From: Ichthyophonus hoferi
Lineage: Eukaryota; Opisthokonta; Ichthyosporea; Ichthyophonida; Ichthyophonidae
Assembly (NCBI GenBank): GCA_002751075.1
Contig: NAOQ01000444.1
Location: 26,717 to 45,402, forward strand
Direction: 5' to 3'
Length of the DNA: 18,686 nt
Shown: positions 7,391 to 16,905 of the stretch, one piece after another
How the letters are laid out: every line of letters begins with the position of its first letter
Position numbering within the stretch: the stretch's first letter is position 1
The notes under the pieces: model-generated
Databases searched by the model: none
What the model was told of the DNA's origin: nothing
What the model saw: only the letters and a program-made list of their open reading frames with translations
Position numbers and translations under genes: made by a program

Positions 7391-10336
7391 AAGTAGTTTT
7401 ACTTAACATGGAAGTGTGCTGAGCCGTTCCAAAAATGGTGTGTAGCAAACACCTCTTAGCGACTAATAATGTATGTGTGACATGCTCTTCTCCGCCAATT
7501 ATAACGCTTATTATATTAAAAGCCAAATTTATTGTCATTAGGTTTTAAATTTTAAAATATAAATTTGTGTAGTAAGTAGATCTAGCCATCTATTTTGATG
7601 GTCCCATTGTAACTATAATCTTTCCCTAGTAAATCTAGAAACTATAATTTAAAATTTCTCAGCTGCTTAATAAGGATGCTTTTGTAATCTGAGAAGCTAG
7701 GAGTCACAGTCTGTGTTATCAGTAGAGAAAGCTTAAAGATAAGGCTAATTAATTGACATAAGAAGAATGTGAAACTGATATAGGCTTTTGATACATGTAT
7801 TCATGGCGTATGTATGTACATGAAAGCAGGGTCCAATAATAAACTGGAAATAGGATTCAGGTTAGGAAATGTATCTCCGTATGATGATAGGATAATCTGC
7901 TTTTATGTTTATCTTGAGTTGTCCCTATAGACATTCTTGGTCATCTCCTCTCTTCAGCCGCACTTATTAAAAATGCTGAGAACTAGATCGTCTCTTACCC
8001 AGGCGTTACACATCTAAGCCAATAAAACTCAACCACGTGCTGGCTCATTTCTACATTTTTTAGCCCACGGACGATACCTTGTAGCTCAATCATATTATAG
8101 ACTGGCTCATGGTATTCTTGGCTTAAGCCCATAGGGTCGCATTATTGACAAGACATGATAATTTTGTATCAAGTCATCTTTTCGTGTTCGTCAAAACGAG
8201 TGTGACTCAGACAGTCTTACATGGCTAACATTCCTATTATATTATGTAAAAAATTAATTAATTAAACTCTTCGAAAAATCGTATACAATCCGTTGATAAG
8301 ATTCTGGCCTGTGCAATAATAATGTAGATTAGTTCTTTGAATGTTTGAGAAACAGAATTTATTAAAGTATCGGGGAAAAAGTGTATGAACCTGCCAGATA
8401 TCAATATCTTAATATTTAATTTCCAAATGGTACCTACCCTTCAAGATGCAGGTTGTATAAAAATAGTCTATCAAAAATAGTTTATTTGACGTTCCATTAA
8501 AAAATGCAATGGTCCTGTACCTCCAAAACAATTATTTACTGGACCAACTAAAAACATTTTGATGTTCAATGTTCCAATAAGTTATAATTAGCATAATATG
8601 TGATTTCATTTCTGTAATTAGTTGTGAACAAGGATGCGCATCAATATCACACTTTTAGAGATTTGGTTTAAAGTATTACTATTTTTGATTTGGTTACTCT
8701 GTTCCAAGATCTAATACTTATTTGTATGGCCTTATATGGTTAGATAACTTGGCATATTTGCATTGGGTTGAGTTGGAGCAAGAATACAAAGCTAATAGAT
8801 TAAATAGAATCATGATTACATTAAGAGAAAGATATATGACAGTCTTTCCTTGAACAGGTAATAGCCATATTCATATGTATTCATATGTATTCTGATATGC
8901 TTTGAGGCATACCAATATATTGCATTTTAGTTAAAACTGTTTACCTTGATGGCTTTCATCCACTCACACTGTTATTATGTTACACTATGTGAATTGAATG
9001 CTCATGCACATTTTGTAGTATTAATTGATATAAGTAATAATCATGTGTATATATTAATTTAGTAATTAATTTGGTTTATATTTTCCTAGTTGTTATTGTA
9101 TTTAATCCTTTTTTTTTTTATTACACCAATGTCCAAAGGCACGAACCTGTGATTTACCTTGTATCTGTTATATAATTTTGTGGTAGTAAAAGGATCAACA
9201 ATGATTTTATGCTAGTGTGAAAATCTTTCCTTTCTTACACATGGCACAATACAATAGCATAAATAAACTGTTCTCAGAATCGTTCATCATTACTTAATTA
9301 AGACGGAAAGTTTGGCCTAAAGCCAATGCTTACCAACAAACAAAGACTTTATTGGGTATATATTACAGGATATGACTAAATTGCAATAATCTATGAACGG
9401 GGCACATTGTAATGTCATGCACATTTGAATTATATTCAGTTGTATCACTTCAAAACATTTAAAGGTAACATATATGAGAAACAATTTCTGGTGTACTTTT
9501 TTTATATAAAAAAAAACAAAACAAAACAAAAATAATAAAGAATCGTGCGTGGGTTAAGTAAGCATTGGACTAGCAATGTTGAAAAAATTGAAACTTGAAG
9601 TAAATTGTGTTGAAATGATATAATGTCATTATTGGAAGATATGCTGAAAGAAGTCGCACTGCGTTGCATATTTAACAGTGTTGTTCTGGTTCTGGTCAAG
9701 TTTCTGGAGCTACTTTTTCCTGGCTTAAAGATTAACAGGGTTCTCCTAGGCCATGTTTAATGTTTATTTTTACTAAACCATCCAGATGATATATATATAT
9801 GTATGTTATCTTCTAGACCAATGCATTGGTAATAAATGGTTGGCTCAGATGAAACGTGTGATATGGGTATGATCAATAGTACAGTTAGACTCTAAATTCT
9901 ATTAGAATTAGGAATTAATCAACCGATTGACAAAAGAAATACAGCACAGATTCTATGAGAAAAAGAGAATCAACGTATAGTTAAAACAGTTAAATGGGAA
10001 ATTATTGTGATAATATTGCCTTTTAGCAAAGCGGCATATAATTTTGTGAAATATAAGGACAATAGTATATATACCATAAATAACAATGCAAATTTAAGCT
10101 CTTTAAAAATTCATTCAAGAACTCGTTAGATTAAACTTCATTTAGAAAAGGGAGAGAGAAAGCATATTTAGTGAAGGTTACATACACTACAAGTTGCATT
10201 GCAAGTAAAAAGAGGAAGGTAGAAAAACTGGAACCATGAATACAGAGAGGAGATAAAGAAATAATTATAGTAATTGCTTGAAAAATGAAAATGTAATGGA
10301 CCAGTAGTAAATGTGCCTGGTATTTTAATTCAATAT

Positions 10337-10342
10337 TTTATT
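10337..10342 (-). terminator. Candidate polyadenylation signal of the adenylate kinase gene
   Basis: AATAAA on the minus strand about 160 bases past the adenylate kinase stop codon. The spacing suits a short 3' UTR, but the hexamer is frequent by chance in this AT-rich DNA. Confidence 0.35.
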
Positions 10343-10503
10343 TTTGAATTCTTGATATTAGTTTAGAATTGGTTATCAAAATCTATTTATAATTGTGCTG
10401 TTTCTAATTTTTTAGTTAGATTTTGATAAATTGGTTTAACTCTATAAATATAACAACTTAAGCATTTAAAACTATGAAACAATACAAATATGGACACTAT
10501 ATA

Positions 10504-10687
10504 TTACTGTTTTTTTGTCAGGCTTGCACTCAGTGCTTTTTTAAAGACGGGCATCATAACATCCATACCTCCTTGTATAGCAACATCTACCACAATACCG
10601 AACTTGCAATAAAAGGACACAATTGGTTGTATTAATTTGTCATATAGTTTCAATCTTTTTTCTACAATTGCTACTGTATCATCGTTC
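10504..10687 (-). CDS. Adenylate kinase, last exon
   Basis: The acceptor is CCAACAG (10688), preceded by a consensus branch-point sequence TACTAAC about 30 bases upstream. It begins by completing Arg202, giving SRNDDTVAIVEKRL, and ends ...FKKALSASLTKKQ with TAA. It holds the C-terminal LID hinge and CORE helix (IQPIVSFY). Confidence 0.88.
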
Positions 10688-13600
10688 CTGTTGGAATTAT
10701 AAAAATCGAACAAAGCATGTTAGTATTAATTCTTTTCAGAAAAGATATTAAAATTATTAAATAGTAGGTTGAATCAATTAAGAAAACGGAAATAATGATG
10801 AAAAAGTTATTCATTCATGTATGTTATAAGTCCATATTAGGACAGGATTTTTTTAAAAAAATATGCATTATTGGAAGGGGATGATCAAAAGAAAGAAAAA
10901 CATGTATGGTTGAAAGGAATAAAAAACATCAGTACAGGAAAATGGAAGGGAATGGAAAACACGTATGAATAAAGAAAGTATCAAATAGGAATAAATATAT
11001 TGAAAGAGGCGTAGAGCAAGAAAAATAATGAAGAAGAAGGAAAATCATTGAAAACAAAAATACTATAAAAAAAAGTAGTCTAAAATAATAATACAATAGG
11101 GCATATTTAGAAATAACAGCCAAAATATCATGAGTTATACAGCCATTTCCCTTCAGTACAAATTTCAATGTCATTTCTCTTATCTCAACTTTTTTCTGAA
11201 TAGGTTACGATAATTAATACAACAAAGTCTTGCATATTCACAAAAAAATAGATATAAAAATAACGTTCACTTACCTACTGACAAAACAATCAATGCATTT
11301 CTTTTCCACGCACTCTTTCTTGGTTGGCAACATTGGAGGTATAATGATTGCTCCATCTTCCTTATGTACTGAAGCTACATTGAACCATTGCTTACACTCC
11401 AGACATAATCTTCTCCCTAATATCTTCTCTGTTGAAATATCTTTTTGAATTGAAATATTAACCACTCTATCTACGGGACATATGTCATGAAATAGTTTGG
11501 CCTGTTTAACTGTTCGTGGAAATCCGTCCAGAATAAAACCTCCTGTGTGTAGTATTTTATGATTAATTATACAGAAACCTGTACTATCCAATATTTCAAT
11601 ATTTTGACTATAACATGTGTGTTTAATTTAATTTCATGTTTTATTGAAAATTTAAAGCAGTTTGTCGTGAAGCAACCTTTTGATTTTTATATGCCGGCCC
11701 ATTTTCAACTTAAAACTGTATTATTAACTTAATAAAAAGTGTCGTAATTCGACGTTTTTCTCCTCGTCTAGTTACTGTAATATCCATCATCTCAAAATTA
11801 TTTGTTTTACATTTATTACAATTAAAAATCACTTGATTAAAAGAGTTTGATGTAAATATGCTTGTAACATGATACTTTTTTTTTAAAAAAAAAAATAACA
11901 GCTTATTTATTTAATGCCTAAAATGGACAGGACAGATGAACCGGCCGAGTTGAATAATTCACCAATTAAAAAACAAAACATAAAGCAAATAATTACAATA
12001 TTAGGAAAACTAAATACAACAATAAAATATTGAAATTAATAAAATTAAACCGTTCACTGCACTTCTACAGCTCTTTATTTTATTTATTAGTATTATATGA
12101 ACATTGGATACTAGTTTGATTTCCAATAGAAATCTCATTTGCAAATGATTTGAGCAAACATGGCAAATAGAAAGAAGAAATCATCTAGTATATATTTAAT
12201 GCTGCGTTGTGATTCAATGATTGAATTAATTAATACAGGGTATTGATAGTGTTATCGAATCAGTAATCTAATTAATTATCTCGTATAGGCTTTCCGTATC
12301 TCCTGTGACAGCTGTTTCCTTATTTTGAGTTGCAACAGATGACAATAATTACAAAAAAATAATATAAATTGTCTAACTAAACAATCATGAACATTGGCTT
12401 CTGGTTCTAATTATGTACCAAATATAATCATATTGTGGTAGTATGGTTTAATTATTTCTTATTTTGATCAAGGAAATTTTAAAGAAGAAAAATGTGAAAA
12501 CTTATCTTATCATAATACTTGTATATTTAAAGAATATTATATCCAAAAGGTACAACGGAAAAAATAATAAACGCTTTAATACAGTTTAAATATACTACAT
12601 GAGGTCAAAGGTCAATGGTAACATGGATGCCATTAACTCATTACGTTATTTACATATAATATATAATTTAATGCCACAGAAAAAGTGAATTGATGGGGTT
12701 TAAGAATAGCCAGTTACCCCATCTACATAAGCTGATTTCAATTTTTTTTAGCAAGGAAATATTGATAACGAGAATGTTTTCTTTTGAGACGATTACTGCA
12801 ATACTATGCGGATTTGTCTTGGATTGGTCAATTATTTGGCACCAACTTGATATGTTCTCAGATTGACAGGTTCAGATTACACTAGTTTTTTTTCTGGACT
12901 ACGTATACAATAGTAATGGCTAAAAAAAATATATTGAATAATTATAGTTATATAAAGAAATATCTAAGTAAAATAAATATTCCTTTTTAGCACATATTTT
13001 AACAGCACATAAAACTATTAGCAACCAAATGGAAGCTAAACCGTTATAATTATACTTTATTATCAAACCTACGTACACTAAGATATCTTACCTAGGCTTC
13101 CACTGCGCCTTTGATTATCCTTAATCGTATATTCTATGTTTTTACTACACATTCGGCTCTCATTATTCAATCACTTTCAGTTTAGTTTGAAGTAGCCATA
13201 AATTATAAAGAGCTTTAACATGGGTTTATCTGAATATCTACGTTTTCTGAGCCAAATATTCCCACAGAACAATAAATAATAATATTTTATCTTATTAGCG
13301 TAAAGATAATTTTATAGGTAAATCTTGATGGGCTGATATATGTGCATATGCACACAACAATGCCCGTGCTTGCATTTGGATGATATTATTATGATAGTAT
13401 ATATATATATTTTTAAAAAAGTGTGTAAAAATAGTATATACGCGCGGATAGCTAAATGTTGTTGAAGAGTACACCTTGTCCATGTTTAGCTATGTAGTCC
13501 ACTTCAAATATATCCACATGATAATTTATAGGCAATGACCTTTAACCAGGACAACGTGATATTTTTGGCTTAAAAAAAGGTTAGTAAATAAGAGAAGTAT

Positions 13601-13990
13601 TTTGCTTTAACGCAGAAAAAAAAAACCACATCACAATTTAACAATTCACTTACCCTTTTTTATAGCAGCTGATAGCATTGGAGATAGAATAGCCATAAGC
13701 AGAGAGTCGGGTACAAGGTGACCCTCTTTAACATACTTGGCTGCTACCAACCCATCTTTTGTCTGACTATTTGCTGCTTGTCTTATAATAGATCCACTAC
13801 TGATATGCTCTAAATCAAGTTCTTGGGCAAGAATCTTACAATAAGTACTTTTACCACTCCCTGGTGGTCCAAGAACAACAATTTTTCGTAGTTGGGGTAG
13901 TTGAAGTGGTTGTATTTTTGTAGCTTCCCTAAATTGTTGGACAGTTTTCAAACCTCTTGTCAAATAAATATGAATATTAGTTTTGCACAT
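10504..13990 (-). CDS. Adenylate kinase with enlarged four-cysteine LID
   Basis: Exons 13990-13654, 11542-11275 and 10687-10504 join in phase (1, then 2) to 789 nt, 262 residues. Adenylate kinases catalyse ATP + AMP = 2 ADP. Visible landmarks are the P-loop GPPGSGKST (41-49, K47), ISSGSIIR (63-70, AMP-site Arg70), GFILDGFPRTVKQA (114-127, with D118, R122, Q126), GRR (155-157), and NDDT plus EKRL after the LID. The LID (about 158-200) contains CLEC (159-162) and CIDC (195-198). Its pattern C..C..FNVA...PP.LP...C resembles plant mitochondrial adenylate kinases 6/7 and related protist enzymes, not animal AK2-AK4, whose LIDs lack these cysteines. Residues 1-35 are basic with one acid, resembling a mitochondrial presequence. 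The frame is open upstream to a strong CTTTCTTTTAG acceptor at 14049, so the true start may lie in a further exon. Family assignment is firm; localisation and zinc binding are inferred. Confidence 0.9.
10688..11274 (-). other. Adenylate kinase intron 2
   Basis: 587-bp GTAAGT...ACAG intron, phase 2, with TACTAAC branch site. A Lys/Glu-like purine-rich stretch on the plus strand (about 10870-11060) is simply the complement of a pyrimidine-rich intron interior. Confidence 0.8.
11275..11542 (-). CDS. Adenylate kinase, exon 2 (FPRT motif and LID)
   Basis: The acceptor is TACACACAG (11543) and the donor is GTAAGT (11274). Codon 113 is completed as Gly, giving KKGGFILDGFPRT across the junction. It carries the catalytic DGFPRT block, GRR and all four LID cysteines. 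Confidence 0.9.
12602..12614 (+). promoter_or_regulatory. Perfect DR1 nuclear-receptor-type element
   Basis: AGGTCA, one base, AGGTCA: the direct-repeat-1 motif bound by HNF4, RXR and PPAR-type receptors in animals. It lies in adenylate kinase intron 1, about 1 kb 5' of exon 2. Binding in this organism is inference only. Confidence 0.35.
13341..13354. repeat. 14-bp perfect palindrome
   Basis: TGTGCATATGCACA reads the same on both strands; it lies in adenylate kinase intron 1. It shares the GTGCATAT...ATGCAC core with the palindrome at 16221. Confidence 0.7.
13654..13990 (-). CDS. Adenylate kinase, exon 1 of the model (presequence, P-loop, AMP site)
   Basis: Encodes residues 1-112 and one base of codon 113. 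It ends at a strong GTAAGT donor (13653). It contains the P-loop, the AMP-binding region and the NMP-lid segment (VKEGHLVPDSLLMAIL). Upstream, an in-frame LRNYSRLLYN segment and a pyrimidine-rich TTTTAG acceptor indicate that the exon may begin at 14048. Confidence 0.85.
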
Positions 13991-15417
13991 ATTGTACAGG
14001 AGGCGGGAATAATTTCTAAGTACCGATATTATTAATACAGTACAAGTCCTAAAAGAAAGGATTGTGATGTGTTATTAATATACTCCTGTTCTAAATAAAG
14101 AGAAGATATTTTTTGATCGTGGTGTCATATTTACTTTACACAATAATATATATATATAATAAATACAGCTCCTACATATCTGTTTTACATTTGGTTTGAT
14201 AAAGATTTGTAAAGAAATATGTTTAAACAGGAATATTTAATTAAGTTGGGCATTTCTTTATATAGCTATAATGACTATTGCGTATGTAGTCTGGAAACAT
14301 TGTTGGTGCGCTCAATGGGTATTAAATAAATGCCAATATAAGATGAATAATCAAAATAGAACCAGCCAATGGCAGAGGTCCCACGACTATATAATAAGTC
14401 ATTTCAGATCTTGATTTGGGTCCATAGCTCATTGTTTAGGCATCCTGCTTAAGAAAAGTTCTGCTAAACTTATTTAATAATAAAAAATATTTTTTAGAAC
14501 ATCTGTACTCCATGTGAACATAACGACATGTTAAAATGTCCCTTAGTTTGGTATTTCCTGTTCTTCTAATGGAATATAGGCCGCAGGAACGCACCTGCCT
14601 CTACTTATTATTTACAACAAATGTTTGCAAATTCTCTTGAAGTGTTTGGAGAACTGAGCCACTTCAATGTTGAGATCACACATAAACCTACATTCTATAT
14701 TCTAAATACTATATTATATAAAAACCTTACACATGATGCGGTTCATTAGTTAATGCAAAACCAGTAAGTTAATCAAGACAAATTAATCAATAGCTGCATA
14801 CGCTGCAATTGACATGCCATGGCCTCCCTATAAAGGCTATTATATACAGATTGACACCATCAGGTAAATGGTAAATAATAAAAGGTAGTTCATCTATACA
14901 TAGACGTACAGCATCTATCCCGATTTTGTATCATTCTGTTTAAAGTTATTTCCAATACTCGTGAGCCACTCATATGCCTCTAATTTATTTATACTCACAT
15001 TATATATCATAGCCAATGATTATTATGGATCAGGGCTAGTCGCTTAATGCCATGGAAATGCGATTAATTTCAGAGTAGCCATTCAGGAATAATGTCATTG
15101 AATTATAGAAAAAACATATATACAAATTAATTAGGTATAAATACTAATCTTTAATAAATCCTCATAATTATTTATTACTTCTATGTAATTAATACATCAA
15201 GCAATTAATTTTTACTACATAGCTACTAGCGCAGGATTTAACTTCTTAAGGTTGAAAATGCAATACATAAGTACTAGCATTACAGGGCTAGGCCTGCCTA
15301 ATAATTATTGGCGCCTTTTATTTATTATTGTATTAAGTTACATAATAACTACGTAAACAATAACGCTATAATGCAATATAATGTAACATTATAAATAATA
15401 TAATAGAGTGCCCTAGC

Positions 15418-15437
15418 TATATATATATATATATATA
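15418..15437. repeat. (TA)n microsatellite
   Basis: Ten TA units in the divergent intergenic region. Confidence 0.9.
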
Positions 15438-16063
15438 ATATTACCGGATCCATATGGACTGATGGGTTTACTCTAATTTTGGTGGAAAAGGTGAGGGATC
15501 ATAGTTTTAAGAGTAGGCTATTAACAAGAGCGGAGGGGTAATATATATAGGAAAGGAGAGAAAAGGTATAAGTTGAGGAGAGAAAGAAGGATTAATGACC
15601 AGGAGGAGAGCGTGTATGGGGTATAGAAAGAGTGAAGTGGAGTTTATGACCATCTTCTTTACTTACACATGTTGATAGAAGGAATTGAGGGGAATGGTGG
15701 GTGATAAAAGCTAAGTGTGACTAGTTTTGACTAGATGTATGTTATACTTGTATACTTGTACATAAACGAAAGCTTCACAGACATGTGACATTTATTTCAT
15801 ATATATACGTACACTGACATGTGTACAAAGATTAATGAAGCAATAAACACATCCAATTGAACTGGAATATGAAAATACATCTATACTCTTCTGCCTATTA
15901 CTTGTCATTGTATATACTAATTCGTATACTATAAGATAAATGTAACTACAGAGCGAATGAAAGATCATATATAGGTTATTGTAGTTTACCGTTTGCGAGA
16001 GAACAACTAAGGGACCAGCACTATGGGCCACCAGGAGGTATTATATCTCTTATATAACATACT

Positions 16064-16066
<3 letters not shown>

Positions 16067-16103
<37 letters not shown>

Positions 16104-16130
16104 CATACTTACATACATGCATACATACAC
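16067..16130. repeat. (AT)n then (ATAC)n compound microsatellite
   Basis: An AT run (16067-16099) grades into ATAC/ATGC tetranucleotides. Confidence 0.9.
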
Positions 16131-16220
16131 ATATACAGACATAAATACATACTATATATATATGTAAATATATATCTATACTTATACATGTACATTTAAA
16201 GATTTACGCCAACATACATA

Positions 16221-16236
16221 AGTGCATATATGCACT
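16221..16236. repeat. 16-bp perfect palindrome
   Basis: AGTGCATATATGCACT is identical to its reverse complement. It lies between the adenylate kinase and APC1 coding regions. Confidence 0.75.
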
Positions 16237-16353
16237 AGTACTGAAACGCAGTAAAGGACAGATAAAAGATTAGAGAGAAACTGAGAGAGTGTGTAATTGT
16301 ATATATGTAGGAATGTAATTCTAACTGAGCCTAATAGAACAGTTCAGGCACAT

Positions 16354-16375
16354 TATATATATATATATATATATA
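16354..16375. repeat. (TA)n microsatellite
   Basis: Eleven TA units upstream of the first recognisable APC1 exon. Confidence 0.9.
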
Positions 16376-16455
16376 AATTAGAAGAAAATACATGATTTTA
16401 TATATACTGGTTAATACTAATATAGTGGTGGAGCGAAGAAGGAAAACAGAGAGGG

Positions 16456-16482
16456 ATATATATATGTATGTGTGTGTGTGTG
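16456..16482. repeat. (TA)n-(TG)n compound microsatellite
   Basis: Five TA units, a short TGTA bridge, then a TG run. Confidence 0.88.
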
Positions 16483-16773
16483 AGGTAGGTGTGTGTATTT
16501 ATTTCTACATGTTTCTATAGTTGGACCAATGAATATATATATGGCACACAGAATACACCTTTGCTATATTTTACATATGTTAGGTATATAGTATATATAG
16601 TATATACATTCCTATAGGTTAAGGGAGAGTTATTTAAACATACCAATTAATTTATTTTTATCCATTATTTTATATCAAACTCATTATTTTATTTAGATAA
16701 AATACATTAAACAATCTAAAATAAACCTATTATTTAATTGTAATTAACCTACTACTGGTCAATACCAATCCAG

Positions 16774-16905
16774 GGGTTAGAAATAAAGCTACCCAAGATC
16801 CCATTAAGGAATTCACAACTGCAACAGTTTGAACCTTTTGGCAGAGAGTATTGCAAAGTACACCCATTTGCCTCCACCACGGCAGAATCTGGGTGTCAGG
16901 ATGAA
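16774..16905 (+). CDS. ANAPC1: APC1, first recognisable coding exon
   Basis: 44 codons from GLEIKLPKIP to AESGCQDE, containing the conserved FEPFGREYCKVHP block. The donor is GTATGAGT; an in-frame TGA follows two bases inside it, so splicing is required. The acceptor is placed at CCAATCCAG (16773), which has only a weak pyrimidine tract. The frame is open back to a TAA near 16738 without any ATG, so an upstream exon must supply the start. Confidence 0.8.

Larger units (their letters stand above)
5439..10336. other. Long AT-rich intergenic interval without recognisable genes
   Basis: Nearly 5 kb with no supported coding region on either strand. Visible items are small: a nested hairpin at 6867-6912 (AGTAGCC/GGCTACT arms around CCATC/GATGG), a 7-bp-arm hairpin at 7372-7390 (CTCACAC/GTGTGAG), the same 10-mer in opposite orientation at 7304-7313 and 7583-7592 (TAGATGGCTA), and a two-copy TCATATGTAT tandem at 8871-8890. 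No transposase, reverse transcriptase, tRNA box pair or terminal repeats were found. It may include distal regulatory DNA or decayed repeats too old to see by eye. Confidence 0.55.
11543..13653 (-). other. Adenylate kinase intron 1
   Basis: 2111-bp GTAAGT...ACAG intron, phase 1, with no recognisable coding sequence. It includes a T9A11 tract (11876-11895), a perfect DR1 element (12602-12614), a 14-bp palindrome (13341-13354) and a degenerate DR1-like sequence on the other strand (13536-13548). Confidence 0.8.
14049..16773. other. Divergent intergenic region between adenylate kinase and APC1
   Basis: About 2.7 kb between genes transcribed away from each other, so it should hold both promoters and any 5' non-coding exons. 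A purine-rich plus-strand tract spans roughly 15480-15720, including AGGAGAG-like repeats. From about 16040 the sequence becomes simple-repeat rich. No TATA box can be singled out among the many TATA strings. Confidence 0.5.

Noticed and set aside
9317-9699. Two overlapping minus-strand frames
   Set aside because: Phe/Ile/Leu-rich translations of AT-rich DNA with no splice-supported neighbours.
3478-10336. Search for virus-like elements, LTRs, LINE or transposase remnants and tRNA genes
   Set aside because: No catalytic motifs, terminal repeats or A/B box pairs could be identified by eye; short inverted repeats here are too small to call an element.
11230-11448. 72-codon plus-strand frame
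   Set aside because: Complement of adenylate kinase exon 2.
15792-16031. 79-codon minus-strand frame beginning MAHSAGPLVVLSQT with a GTAAAC donor-like site
   Set aside because: Considered as an adenylate kinase 5' exon, but nothing links it in phase to the known exons and the rest of the frame is Tyr/Ser/Ile-rich noise.
16486-16494. AGGTGTG-like T-box half-site near the TG microsatellite
   Set aside because: Falls at the edge of a TG/GT repeat and lacks the terminal A of AGGTGTGA; chance is the simpler explanation.
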